From Rs1 sp038900335 (lineage in GTDB: Bacteria; Pseudomonadota; Gammaproteobacteria; Pseudomonadales; Balneatricaceae): a DNA stretch of 64,000 bases. Shown piece by piece: positions 25,905 to 35,244 of this stretch (position 1 is its first letter; the number at the start of each line of letters is the position of its first letter). The stretch covers positions 1-64,000 of the forward strand of contig JBBMRB010000003.1 of the NCBI GenBank assembly GCA_038900335.1, written 5' to 3'. Position numbers and translations under genes: made by a program. Under the pieces are notes generated by a model. It did not search any database. It was not told the DNA's origin and saw nothing but the letters and a program-made list of their open reading frames with translations.

Positions 25905-28598
25905 TTACTCGTTATTTTCAAGTACTTTTTTAAGCTCATCCAAGCTCATCGGCTTACCAAAAAAATAACCTTGCCCAATATCGCATTGTTGTTCTATTAA
26001 GAAATCCTGCTGCTCTACTGTCTCTATACCCTCGGCAACAACTTTTAGATTCAAGCTGTGCGCCATAGAAATAATTGCCGACGTAATTTTAATATCATCC
26101 ACACTTTGCGGAATATCCTTAATAAAGCAGCGATCTATTTTAAGCACATTGATAGGTAGATTCTTTAAGTAACTAAATGATGAGTAGCCAGTACCAAAGT
26201 CATCGATCGCAACACGTATTCCTAATTTTTGAATATCTTTCAAGGTGAGAATGGATTGCTCAACGTCTTCCATTAATAATGATTCCGTGATCTCAACTTC
26301 AAAAAGTTTAGGGTCTAGCTTATTATCACGAATCGATTTTTCGATAACACCTAACAAAGAAGGTGCTTTAAACTGCCTTAACGATATATTAACAGCACAT
26401 GATATCTCAGCTAAACCACTATCCTTTAGTGATTTCATATTGCGACACGCCTCGGCAAAAACCCAGTTACCTAACGGTACGATAAAGCCGGTATTTTCTG
26501 CAATAGAAATAAAGTCTAAGGGTGAAACAGGCCCTAATTCAGGGTGTTGCCAGCGTATTAACGCCTCTACTCCGATAATTTTATTTGCTTTTAGATCAAC
26601 CTTAGGCTGAAAAAACAACTTAAAATCACCGTTGGCAAGAGCTTCTGGTAATTCGCGTGAAAAACGAATGTAGCGCTGTAATTGCTCATTTAGCTGTTGC
26701 GTAAATTGGCGGTATTGATTACGCCCCATTTCTTTTGCTTGATACATTGCCAAGTCAGCATGTTTGAGAATAACATCAGGCTGATTACCATCTTTAGGCA
26801 ACCAAGCCAAGCCAATGCTGGTGCTGACTTTTATCTCATTAGAATTGATGACGAAGGGTTTGGCAATGGTATCTAGTATGGTTTGCGCTGTTTTATTAAC
26901 TTGTTTTATATCTTTTACTTGGGATATTAATATGGCAAATTCATCGCCCCCAAGGCGGGCAGCTAAACCATGACTTGGCATTATTTTCTCTAGCCTATGC
27001 GCCACATCAACTAACAACTTATCGCCTGCAGGGTGACCTTGCGTATCATTAACTGTTTTAAAATTATCTAAGTCCAGCAACATAACCACGGCGGGCGCTT
27101 CCATGACTTTCGTACTCAGCAGTCTCTCTAGTTTCCTTAAGAAAAAACGGCGATTTGGTAAACCTGTTAACTCATCATATAAAGTTAACTGTTCCATCCT
27201 AGCGTGTGCATCTTTGAGTTCGGATACATCTTCACTAACAATGACAAAGTGTGTTAATTCATCATATTCATTATTGATCGGCGATATCGAGACACTAGAC
27301 CAATAAGCAGAGCCATCTTTTCGAATGTTTTCCAGATCACCACGCCAACCTCGACCTGCCAGAATTTCTTTCCAGACACTATCGTATTCATCTTCAGCAA
27401 GGCATTCTCTCGATAGCATTATTGATGTTGTTCCCGCTAAATCTTCAAGTAAATAGCCTGTTGTCTGGGTGAATTTAGGGTTTATATACTCAACCAGACC
27501 AATCACATCAGTAATCATCACACCAGAGCCACTTGCAGTGATCGCACTAGATAGTTTTTGTAGTAATGACTCTATCTCTTTACGTTCGGTAATATCTTGG
27601 CAGGTACCGTTTAAACGTATGGTTTTATCTCTATGCTCTTGAGCTTTTGCCAGTAATTGAATATGGCGCACCTTGCCAGCAACAGATATACGAAAATCAG
27701 TCGCTATGACGTCATTTGCCTGTAACGGTTGTAATAGTCGCTGAATTAGTGCTTTTTTATCTGAGGAGTGGACCGAGCCTAGAAAATCTTGAATACCTAT
27801 TTTCCTACTCGTTTCACCTAAACCTAGTATTGCCTGAATACTATCTGAAAACCAAACTTCATCTTTTACGACTTGCCATTCCCAACAGCCTAAACTGGCG
27901 ACTTGATGAGAGTTATATAAACGCTGATCTTTTGCCTCACTCTCTATTCCTTTTTTTTGCAGGTCCAATTTCATCGTTAACAACGCTTTACGTGTCACTT
28001 CAAAGGTATCTATTATCTCTGTCAAAATAGAGCTATTTTTCACTGTCGGAAAGGCTGTTTCAAAACGACCAACCGCTAAGAACTTAGTGACAGTGGCTAT
28101 TTCGCGCAACGACTTTACGAAGCTTTGTTGTTTGCGCCAAATCACAATAAATACAAAGCTAAAAAGAGCGATGAATATTATTTCTATGATGCGATAAACG
28201 AACTGCTGTTTAGCGATTATATCACTAGGTTTAAACCATAGAGCATAAGCGTTTGCTGTATTTAAAGTATCCGGGGTATTTAGCAATAACAGCTGTTTAT
28301 CTTTACTTTTACTAGCCTGTTGACGAAGTGACTGCTCATCGTCATAAACAAATGCAAGCCAGCCTTGAGTACGGCCTTGAGCATTGAGCTGATTGAGTAG
28401 CGTTTTTTGGCCTTGCTCTGTCTGTTTCGCATCTACTAGCAAACTAGACACTTGCAGTGAATAGTGAAATTGTTCAATGCGCTCAGATAACAGTTTATCT
28501 GAGCTATAAGGTATCCATACCTGCTCAAAAAGCAAAACAGTTAATATAGTGACCACACACCAAAGGTGTAACATATAAGAATGTAAAAAGTTCTTCAT
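25905..28598 (-). CDS. PAS-GGDEF-EAL cyclic-di-GMP signalling protein
   Basis: The 897-residue inner-membrane protein has a membrane segment at residues 8-28, a periplasmic stretch, a second near 138-158, then a linker and two PAS domains (one ending in ICQDITERKEI-like sequence). A GGDEF domain follows with an intact ARLGGDEF near 549 but no RxxD inhibitory site five residues before it. The EAL domain has GVEALIRW near 678 and DDFGTGYSS. It may make, break or both; the intact EAL motif favours phosphodiesterase activity. The sensory input is unknown. Confidence 0.9.
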   Translation of the reverse strand: MKNFLHSYMLHLWCVVTILTVLLFEQVWIPYSSDKLLSERIEQFHYSLQVSSLLVDAKQTEQGQKTLLNQLNAQGRTQGWLAFVYDDEQSLRQQASKSKDKQLLLLNTPDTLNTANAYALWFKPSDIIAKQQFVYRIIEIIFIALFSFVFIVIWRKQQSFVKSLREIATVTKFLAVGRFETAFPTVKNSSILTEIIDTFEVTRKALLTMKLDLQKKGIESEAKDQRLYNSHQVASLGCWEWQVVKDEVWFSDSIQAILGLGETSRKIGIQDFLGSVHSSDKKALIQRLLQPLQANDVIATDFRISVAGKVRHIQLLAKAQEHRDKTIRLNGTCQDITERKEIESLLQKLSSAITASGSGVMITDVIGLVEYINPKFTQTTGYLLEDLAGTTSIMLSRECLAEDEYDSVWKEILAGRGWRGDLENIRKDGSAYWSSVSISPINNEYDELTHFVIVSEDVSELKDAHARMEQLTLYDELTGLPNRRFFLRKLERLLSTKVMEAPAVVMLLDLDNFKTVNDTQGHPAGDKLLVDVAHRLEKIMPSHGLAARLGGDEFAILISQVKDIKQVNKTAQTILDTIAKPFVINSNEIKVSTSIGLAWLPKDGNQPDVILKHADLAMYQAKEMGRNQYRQFTQQLNEQLQRYIRFSRELPEALANGDFKLFFQPKVDLKANKIIGVEALIRWQHPELGPVSPLDFISIAENTGFIVPLGNWVFAEACRNMKSLKDSGLAEISCAVNISLRQFKAPSLLGVIEKSIRDNKLDPKLFEVEITESLLMEDVEQSILTLKDIQKLGIRVAIDDFGTGYSSFSYLKNLPINVLKIDRCFIKDIPQSVDDIKITSAIISMAHSLNLKVVAEGIETVEQQDFLIEQQCDIGQGYFFGKPMSLDELKKVLENNE

Positions 28599-28739
28599 AG
28601 CTGAGACAACAACCCTTTCGCTCCTACTCTTTTCAATTTAGCACCAGGCATCACCATTTTAGCTAAGGTTATGCATTTATATTTTTTTAAAATAGTAGTG
28701 AACTCAACCATCAAGATATACGTAATGATAGACGCAAGC

Positions 28740-29975
28740 CTAAACAGACTTCATCACTTGCTCAGCCCACTTGATACTGTGCCTATATGCGACTTGGTAC
28801 ATTGCAATACCAAGGTCACCTTTGACAGTATCAAACTCGCCTTTTTGGTAATGCTTCACATCACTCAAAATATCACCCATGCGCCCTTTATGATTCAAAA
28901 TAGCTTGAGATATCTCTAAGGTCAGTGGCATTTGCGCCATCAATTCGCTCATTTCAATGTTTAATAACACATCTAGTTTGGATAATAGGCCCATCATAAA
29001 ATAACTAATAGGATCTTCATAACCAGACATCTCAGCAAGCAGCTCTGACATGCGCCCACGAATCAACATAGTGGTCACTAAATCAGAGGCGCCTCCCTCA
29101 TCGCTAACGGTCATAAAAATAACGATCCAACGCTTCACCTGAGCCATCCCTAACAAGCTAATAGCATGTGATAGCGAAACAATTTCTTTGGGCGTACTAA
29201 ATGCTGAGGAGTTAACTACTTTTAATATCTTGTATGTCAAGCTAGGGTCATTTAACGCAATCGCCTCTACACTTTTAGCATCGGCGCCCGCTCGATCTAT
29301 TTCAGCTAAGAGCTGCAGAAGCACTAGTTTATTAACGCTTACTTTTTTTCCTTTAACCGAATCGGGTTGGCTTAAGAAAAAGCCTTGATATAAACTAAAT
29401 CCCATTTCAAGGCACTTCACGAATTGCTCTCGTGATTCTACTTTATCGGCAAGTAATTCCAGATGAAAAGGCTTTAGTCGAGAAATTAAAGTGGGTAGAT
29501 TCTCCATACCCAGCAAGCGTATATCAAGCTTTAGGATATGTACTATATTAAGCAACGGATCAAAGCGACGCTCTTTTGGGTCATAATCACACAGCGCTAA
29601 TCTAATGCCTTGCTTACTTAACTCCTTGAGTTTATCGATAAGCTCAGGTGTGATATTTGAGCGCCCTAATAAAGACAAAACATAATTGCCTTTAGGCAGT
29701 TCAGGCAATTTATTATTTAAAATCAAATCATCTGTTACTTTAATAAAACAGGGCACTGAATGCTGTACGCCATCTTTAACAACATTGGCATAATTATTAA
29801 TAATAACTTGAAAGGTAGCCTGATCATCGGCAACTGATGGATCAAAAGCATTATCTTTATTTCTAAATAATAATTCATAATACATCACGTCCCTATTTTT
29901 ACTATAAATAGAGTGGCGGGCAAACATAATATCGAGCTGTGAATCATCTATTGGTGCCATTACTTCATCTACCAC
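28740..29975 (-). CDS. YuxH-type EAL-HDOD signalling protein
   Basis: The 411-residue cytoplasmic protein has a degenerate EAL domain (YYELLFRN in place of the ExLxR metal site, no DDFGTG) followed by an HDOD domain with VNSSAFSTPKEIVSLSHAISLLG. Such proteins usually regulate rather than hydrolyse cyclic di-GMP. The start is GTG at 29975, with GGGGA about 6 bp upstream. It sits 37 bp downstream of glpR on the same strand, so the two may be co-expressed. Confidence 0.87.
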   Translation of the reverse strand: MVDEVMAPIDDSQLDIMFARHSIYSKNRDVMYYELLFRNKDNAFDPSVADDQATFQVIINNYANVVKDGVQHSVPCFIKVTDDLILNNKLPELPKGNYVLSLLGRSNITPELIDKLKELSKQGIRLALCDYDPKERRFDPLLNIVHILKLDIRLLGMENLPTLISRLKPFHLELLADKVESREQFVKCLEMGFSLYQGFFLSQPDSVKGKKVSVNKLVLLQLLAEIDRAGADAKSVEAIALNDPSLTYKILKVVNSSAFSTPKEIVSLSHAISLLGMAQVKRWIVIFMTVSDEGGASDLVTTMLIRGRMSELLAEMSGYEDPISYFMMGLLSKLDVLLNIEMSELMAQMPLTLEISQAILNHKGRMGDILSDVKHYQKGEFDTVKGDLGIAMYQVAYRHSIKWAEQVMKSV

Positions 29976-30012
29976 TTTTCGTCCCCATTACTTAAAAATA
30001 TGCTATACAATC

Positions 30013-30771
30013 TTAGCAGATAATGATTTCTATTTGGTTCTCTAATAGTATTTTTTCAACACTAGCAGGTACTGCTTTATTAGTGACAAGTACATCTATC
30101 TGATTAATGTTCGCTTGTTTAACCATAGCACTTCGACCGAATTTTGAATGATCAGCAGCGAGTATTATTTTATCTGAGTTCGCTATTATCGCCTGCGCAA
30201 CTTTAACCTCTCTGAAATCATAGTCTAATAACGCGCCATCTGCCCCAATACCACTAATACCGATGATACCAATATCCATATTAAATTGACTAATAAAATC
30301 GCACGTTGCCTCACCGACAATACCGCCATCACTGTGACGCACTTCACCTGCGGCGATAATAACTTGAAAATCCTCATTGGCCGATAAAATCGAAGCGACA
30401 TGAATATTATTAGTCACGACTTTCAAGCCTTTATGCAATAATAATGCTCTGGCTATCATTTCTGTTGAGGTGCCTATATTGATAAATATCGATGCGCCAT
30501 TGGGCACCATATTTGCCACTTGTTGCGCCATTTTTTTCTTTGCATCAATTTGGTTTATCTTGCGACTTTGATAATCCTCATTCTCTGTGCTAGATTCTCT
30601 TTCTGCGCCGCCGTGATGCCTTCTTATTTTACTGGCATCGGCCATTTGATTTAAGTCGCGACGAATCGTTTGCGGCGTCACTTTAAATAAGGCGACAAGC
30701 TCATCAATGCTGACGAAACCCTTCTCATTGATCAAAGCTAAAATTTTACTTTGTCTTTGCTGGCTGGTCAT
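30013..30771 (-). CDS. glpR: DeoR-family regulator, glycerol-3-phosphate type
   Basis: The 252-residue protein has an N-terminal DeoR helix-turn-helix (FVSIDELVALFKVTPQTIRRDL) and a C-terminal sugar-phosphate sensor domain (NIGTSTEMIARAL, then AADHSKFGRSAMV). GlpR represses glycerol genes until glycerol-3-phosphate binds. Assignment rests on its divergence from glpK, 94 bp apart, with a perfect palindrome between them. The ATG at 30771 is the only sensible start. Confidence 0.88.
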   Translation of the reverse strand: MTSQQRQSKILALINEKGFVSIDELVALFKVTPQTIRRDLNQMADASKIRRHHGGAERESSTENEDYQSRKINQIDAKKKMAQQVANMVPNGASIFINIGTSTEMIARALLLHKGLKVVTNNIHVASILSANEDFQVIIAAGEVRHSDGGIVGEATCDFISQFNMDIGIIGISGIGADGALLDYDFREVKVAQAIIANSDKIILAADHSKFGRSAMVKQANINQIDVLVTNKAVPASVEKILLENQIEIIIC

Positions 30772-30817
30772 AAACTCTCTACTGTTTAGATATGACGGAA
30801 GTAAACATACAAATATA

Positions 30818-30841
30818 AGCTGAGTAAAACTTTACTCAGCT
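30818..30841. promoter_or_regulatory. 24-bp palindrome in the glpR-glpK intergenic region
   Basis: AGCTGAGTAAA and TTTACTCAGCT are perfect inverted copies with a 2-bp centre. The tight centre suits a dimeric DNA-binding protein better than an RNA hairpin. It is likely the operator for GlpR or for another regulator of glpK; it does not resemble the E. coli GlpR consensus closely. Confidence 0.6.
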
Positions 30842-30865
30842 ACTTTATACCAAGGCTAATAAAAA

Positions 30866-32347
30866 ATGACATCTTATATTCTTTCTATCGACCAAGGCAC
30901 TACCAGTTCTAGAGCTATTATATTTAATGATAAAGCTCAAATAGTTAGCCAAGCACAACAAGAATTCGAGCAGATATTCCCTAGCGATGGCTGGGTAGAA
31001 CATAAGCCTGACGATATTCTAAATACTGTCATAGCCACCTGTAAAGAAGCAATAGCTAATGCCCAGTTAAATGCAGAGCAGATCAGTTCTATTGGTATCA
31101 CTAACCAACGTGAGACCACTATTGTCTGGAATAAAAATACCGGCAAAGCAGTATATAACGCAATTGTCTGGCAAGACAGACGTACCCATGGTTATTGTTC
31201 ATCATTAGTAGAGCAAGGTCATGGTGATATGATCACCAATAAAACAGGCTTGCTAATCGACTCTTATTTTTCAGCCAGTAAAATACATTGGATTTTAGAG
31301 AACGTAGCAGGTGCAAAAGAAAGTGCTCAAGCGGGCGAGCTGATTTTCGGTACGGTTGACAGCTACTTACTCTGGCATTTAACTGATGGCAAAAGCCATT
31401 TCACTGATGCGACCAACGCCTCTCGCACCATGCTATTTAATATTCATACTCAACAGTGGGATCAAGAGCTACTTGATTTATTCAATGTCCCAATCGCGAT
31501 GATGCCAACTGTTTTAGATTGTGCCGCTGATTTTGGTGCGACCAAAAGCTCAATTTTTGGCGCCAGCATTAACATTGGTGGTATAGCTGGAGATCAACAA
31601 GCAGCGCTATTTGGTCAAGCATGCTTTCACAGTGGCATGGCAAAAAGCACCTATGGCACAGGTTGTTTTCTCATTATTAATACCGGTAAAGAAGCGGTCA
31701 AATCGCAACATCGCCTACTTACCACTGTCGGCTATCGCTTAAATGGCGAAGTAAGTTACGCCTTAGAGGGCAGTATTTTTATTGCTGGCGCCGCTATTCA
31801 ATGGCTGCGTGATGGTATTAAAATTATTGACGATGCCAAGCAAGTTGAAGCATTGGCAAAATCTGCCAATAGTGACTCGCAAGTTGTCATGGTTCCTGCA
31901 TTTACCGGCTTAGGTGCTCCTTATTGGGACCCTAATGCACGTGGCGCTATTTTGGGTTTAACTAGAGATACAGGTATCGCCGACATTGTCGCCGCTGCAT
32001 TAAAAGCGGTTTGCTACCAAACCAAAGATCTTATTCAAGCAATTGAAGACGAAAATATCCAGCTTAAAACTTTGCGAGTAGATGGCGGCATGGCCAATAA
32101 TAGCTGGATGTTACAATTTTTAAGCGATTTAAATAATGTTGTCGTGCAGCGCCCCACACTAGTTGAAACAACAGCACTAGGTGCCGCTTATTTAGCGGGA
32201 CTGCACTGTGGCGTGTTTTCTTCCCTAGAGCAAATTAGTGAACAATGGCAATGTGAAGAACAGTTCAATGCACAGTGGGATGATAAACTGCGAGCTAGCC
32301 ACCAGCAGCACTGGCAGGCAAGTGTTGCCAAAGTACTGACACAATAA
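30866..32347 (+). CDS. glpK: Glycerol kinase
   Basis: The product phosphorylates glycerol to glycerol-3-phosphate. The 493 residues match the family, with the ATPase-fold start SIDQGTTSSRAI, NQRETTIVW, WQDRRT, GIAGDQQAALFGQ and GLGAPYWDPNARG. The ATG at 30866 has AAGG about 10 bp before it. No glpF or glpD lies adjacent. A long hairpin follows the gene. Confidence 0.96.
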   Translation: MTSYILSIDQGTTSSRAIIFNDKAQIVSQAQQEFEQIFPSDGWVEHKPDDILNTVIATCKEAIANAQLNAEQISSIGITNQRETTIVWNKNTGKAVYNAIVWQDRRTHGYCSSLVEQGHGDMITNKTGLLIDSYFSASKIHWILENVAGAKESAQAGELIFGTVDSYLLWHLTDGKSHFTDATNASRTMLFNIHTQQWDQELLDLFNVPIAMMPTVLDCAADFGATKSSIFGASINIGGIAGDQQAALFGQACFHSGMAKSTYGTGCFLIINTGKEAVKSQHRLLTTVGYRLNGEVSYALEGSIFIAGAAIQWLRDGIKIIDDAKQVEALAKSANSDSQVVMVPAFTGLGAPYWDPNARGAILGLTRDTGIADIVAAALKAVCYQTKDLIQAIEDENIQLKTLRVDGGMANNSWMLQFLSDLNNVVVQRPTLVETTALGAAYLAGLHCGVFSSLEQISEQWQCEEQFNAQWDDKLRASHQQHWQASVAKVLTQ

Positions 32348-32384
32348 CAAAAAGTTACGCCATGATATTTAATAATTAAACCTA

Positions 32385-32422
32385 GTGGCAAGCCAGGTAA
32401 TGTTGATTACCTGGCATGCCAC
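32385..32422. terminator. Long hairpin between convergent glpK and hmuV
   Basis: GTGGCAAGCCAGGTAAT (32385-32401) pairs with the segment at 32406-32422 over 16 of 17 positions, with one A-A mismatch and a 4-nt loop. It lies 37 bp after glpK and 17 bp after hmuV. There is no T run, so it may act as a bidirectional end or as a 3' stabiliser. Confidence 0.55.
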
Positions 32423-32438
32423 CAGCATTAATCTAACA

Positions 32439-33227
32439 CTAGAGGGTAACTATCAAGGGATGGGCATGCACCGGATGTTTTATTACCTCTACATCAATAC
32501 CGTAGAGTGATGATATTTGCCCCTTTGTTAATATTTGCGCTGAATCACCTTGATTAACCACCTCGCCATTACCTAGTAATACAATGTTATCGGCGTACTG
32601 CGCAGCCAAGTTCAAATCGTGCAAAATACTCAACACGCCAACACCTTGATCAGCAATCTTCTTAGCGATCGATAAACACAGATGTTGATGCGATAAATCC
32701 AGCGCCGACGTTGGCTCATCTAATAGTAAGTAGCGCTGCCCTTGAGTTTCATCTTCGCTGGGAGCATCCCATATTTGACACAACACCCTCGCCATTTGTA
32801 CCCGTTGTTTTTCACCACCTGAAAGCTGTGGGTAATGACTAAAAGCTAAGTGCTCAACATCTGCCGCCTGCATTGCTTGAAAGGCAACTTGGGTATCGTA
32901 TTTTCTGCCTGTGTTATGGGGAAGACGCCCTAAAATCACGACTTCAAAAACAGAAAACGAAAATGCTAACTGTGATGCTTGTGGCAGTACCCCAATCATT
33001 TTTGCTCGCAATTTTGATGGTATCGACGAATACGGCTGATCATGTAACGTCATTCTGCCGCTATAATGTTGATACTCTCCTGCCATCACTTTGAAGATCG
33101 TTGATTTACCCGCGCCATTGGGCCCTAAAATAGCCGTCATCTTTCCAGGTTGCACTGCTAAATTGATATTTTCAATTAAGCGTTTACTACCAATACTCAA
33201 CCCCACACCCATTAATGAAAAGCTCAT
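32439..33227 (-). CDS. hmuV: Hemin ABC transporter ATP-binding protein
   Basis: The 262-residue ATPase has Walker A GPNGAGKST, the ABC signature LSGGEKQRVQMARVL, Walker B YLLLDEPTSALD and the switch His in SILHDLNLA. It powers heme import across the inner membrane through HmuU. Its ATG overlaps the hmuU stop as ATGA, so synthesis is coupled. Confidence 0.93.
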   Translation of the reverse strand: MSFSLMGVGLSIGSKRLIENINLAVQPGKMTAILGPNGAGKSTIFKVMAGEYQHYSGRMTLHDQPYSSIPSKLRAKMIGVLPQASQLAFSFSVFEVVILGRLPHNTGRKYDTQVAFQAMQAADVEHLAFSHYPQLSGGEKQRVQMARVLCQIWDAPSEDETQGQRYLLLDEPTSALDLSHQHLCLSIAKKIADQGVGVLSILHDLNLAAQYADNIVLLGNGEVVNQGDSAQILTKGQISSLYGIDVEVIKHPVHAHPLIVTL

Positions 33228-34339
33228 AGTGCGTTACTCTTTGTTCTATAAATAACCATAGCGATAAAGAATGGACCGCCAATAATCGTCGTTATCAAAC
33301 CGATCGGTAATTCAGCCGGTGCAATAATGGTGCGTGAAATCATATCGGCAACCAATAAAAATAGTGCGCCAAGCAAAGCACATGCCGGTAGTAAATAGCG
33401 ATGATCAGGGCCTAAACTTAAACGTACAATATGTGGCACTATTAAACCGACAAAACCGATCATTCCCGATACGGCAACTGAGGCACCGACACCAATAGCC
33501 GTCAGTAAAATTATTTGCTTTTTCACCTTCTCCACATCGATGCCTAAATGTCGTGCTTCAGATTCACCTAATAACAGAGCGTTTAAATTTTTAGCATGTA
33601 AGGGGATAGCAATTAAAGGCAGAATGATCAGTGATGCAGCTGCGCCAACAATAGGCCACGTCGCGCCACCTAAACTACCCATCGCCCAAAAAGTTAATGT
33701 TCGCAGCTGGCCATCATCTGCCATATAAGTGAGCACGCCAACAGCAGCACCGGTGACAATACCAATGGCAATACCTGCTAACAACATACTGGTAATCGAT
33801 GTACCAAATTTAGTGGTCGCTATTTTTGACACTAACATTGTCGTAACAAACGCGCCAAAGAACGCAGCGATCATCAAGGTGTAGTTGCCAAATAGGTTAT
33901 AGAGAAAACTAAAACTGGTGCCACCTAGTACTATCAGTGTAACAGCGGCAAGTGATGCTCCACCTGTGACACCAATTAAGCCTGGATCAGCCAGCGGATT
34001 GCGAAAAAGGCCCTGCATTGCTGCACCGCATACCGCTAGAGCAGCCCCCACTAACATCCCTAACACTGAGCGCGGTAAACGAATAGATTCAATGACACTT
34101 TGCACTGCCGATGACACATGACTTTCAACCACACCCAGTTTTGCTAGGATAACGCTCAGTGAATCTGTCATAGACACTTGCATCGGTCCTATCCCTACCG
34201 ACAATACCAGAGCAATCAACAAAGCTGCACACAGAGCAATCAAACTGTACTTAACGCGCCATACTTTGGGATCCTCAGCCACAGATAAATGGGCACTTGC
34301 ACCAGGTTTTGCTAACTCGCTAAACGATTGGTTTATCAA
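33224..34339 (-). CDS. hmuU: Hemin ABC transporter permease
   Basis: The 371-residue permease belongs to the FecCD/BtuC type, with about ten membrane segments and the characteristic RLPRSVLGMLVGAALAVCGA and NPLADPGLIGV blocks plus an EARHLGID coupling helix. The start is a TTG at 34339 overlapping the hmuT TGA; GAGGG lies about 9 bp upstream of it, so the unusual start is credible. Confidence 0.92.
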   Translation of the reverse strand: MINQSFSELAKPGASAHLSVAEDPKVWRVKYSLIALCAALLIALVLSVGIGPMQVSMTDSLSVILAKLGVVESHVSSAVQSVIESIRLPRSVLGMLVGAALAVCGAAMQGLFRNPLADPGLIGVTGGASLAAVTLIVLGGTSFSFLYNLFGNYTLMIAAFFGAFVTTMLVSKIATTKFGTSITSMLLAGIAIGIVTGAAVGVLTYMADDGQLRTLTFWAMGSLGGATWPIVGAAASLIILPLIAIPLHAKNLNALLLGESEARHLGIDVEKVKKQIILLTAIGVGASVAVSGMIGFVGLIVPHIVRLSLGPDHRYLLPACALLGALFLLVADMISRTIIAPAELPIGLITTIIGGPFFIAMVIYRTKSNAL

Positions 34340-35244
34340 GGATTTTCACCCTCAAATTCGGGGTAGAACGCCTGGCTTAATTGACCGATAGCGATACCAA
34401 TTCGCGGGCCAAAACCTAGCATTAACATACCATCCATTTTAACTAATCGCTGATTGATTGCAGCGGGAGTCAATTCAAACCCAGGGCTTGATAAAATAGC
34501 GCTATCAGCACCGTGGTCACCGCCTCTATCCATCATTAGAATCACCTCTGGCGCCGCACTAATAATAGATTCGACAGGCATTGGTTTATAACCACTAAAA
34601 CCCTGTACAGCATTGTTAGCACCCGCTAGTTTTATAATGGCATCAGCCATGGTATCACTGCCTGAGACCAACGGGCTTCCCTGACCATTACTCAACACAA
34701 ACATCACTTTAATTGGTGTTTCAATGCTTTTTAACTGAGTTTGTGCCTGCTGTACTTGTCGATCAACATCAGCCCACAATTGCCGGCCTTTGTCTGCAAC
34801 ACCCAGTAAATTAGCAACACCGAGAATTTTCTCTTTCACTGCATTAAGACCCGGTTTTGCACTGTAGCGTTTAACCACAATGCCCGCCTGCTCGATTTGC
34901 GAAATTATCTTGTCAGGCCCAGAATCCTCAGTGGCGATTAACACCGTTGGCGCTAGCGATAAAACGCCCTCAGCTGATATATTTCGCTTGTAGCCAATTT
35001 GCGCTAAAGACTTAGCCACAGCAGGATAACCAGATGTGGTGTCGACACCTACTAGTAAGTGTTGCTGGCCTAATGCGTAAACAATCTCTGTTAAAGAGCC
35101 ATCAGCTGATACAATTTTATGTGTATCAACTGCAAAAGCATTAATACTCATCAGCACTATAGAGCAGCTGAGGATTGCTTTAGCGCCAACCTTGCTAGCG
35201 ATTAAGCGAGCGGCACGGCTAAAATGCATTTTTTTTGTACTCAT
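34336..35244 (-). CDS. hmuT: Periplasmic hemin-binding protein
   Basis: The 302-residue protein has a signal peptide (AILSCSIVLMSINAFA) and a class III solute-binding fold with IVSADGSLTEIVYALG near its N-terminus. The ATG at 35244 overlaps the hmuS stop (ATGA) and is preferred to an upstream start at 35289 that would lie inside hmuS. It hands heme from the periplasm to HmuUV. Confidence 0.92.
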   Translation of the reverse strand: MSTKKMHFSRAARLIASKVGAKAILSCSIVLMSINAFAVDTHKIVSADGSLTEIVYALGQQHLLVGVDTTSGYPAVAKSLAQIGYKRNISAEGVLSLAPTVLIATEDSGPDKIISQIEQAGIVVKRYSAKPGLNAVKEKILGVANLLGVADKGRQLWADVDRQVQQAQTQLKSIETPIKVMFVLSNGQGSPLVSGSDTMADAIIKLAGANNAVQGFSGYKPMPVESIISAAPEVILMMDRGGDHGADSAILSSPGFELTPAAINQRLVKMDGMLMLGFGPRIGIAIGQLSQAFYPEFEGENP

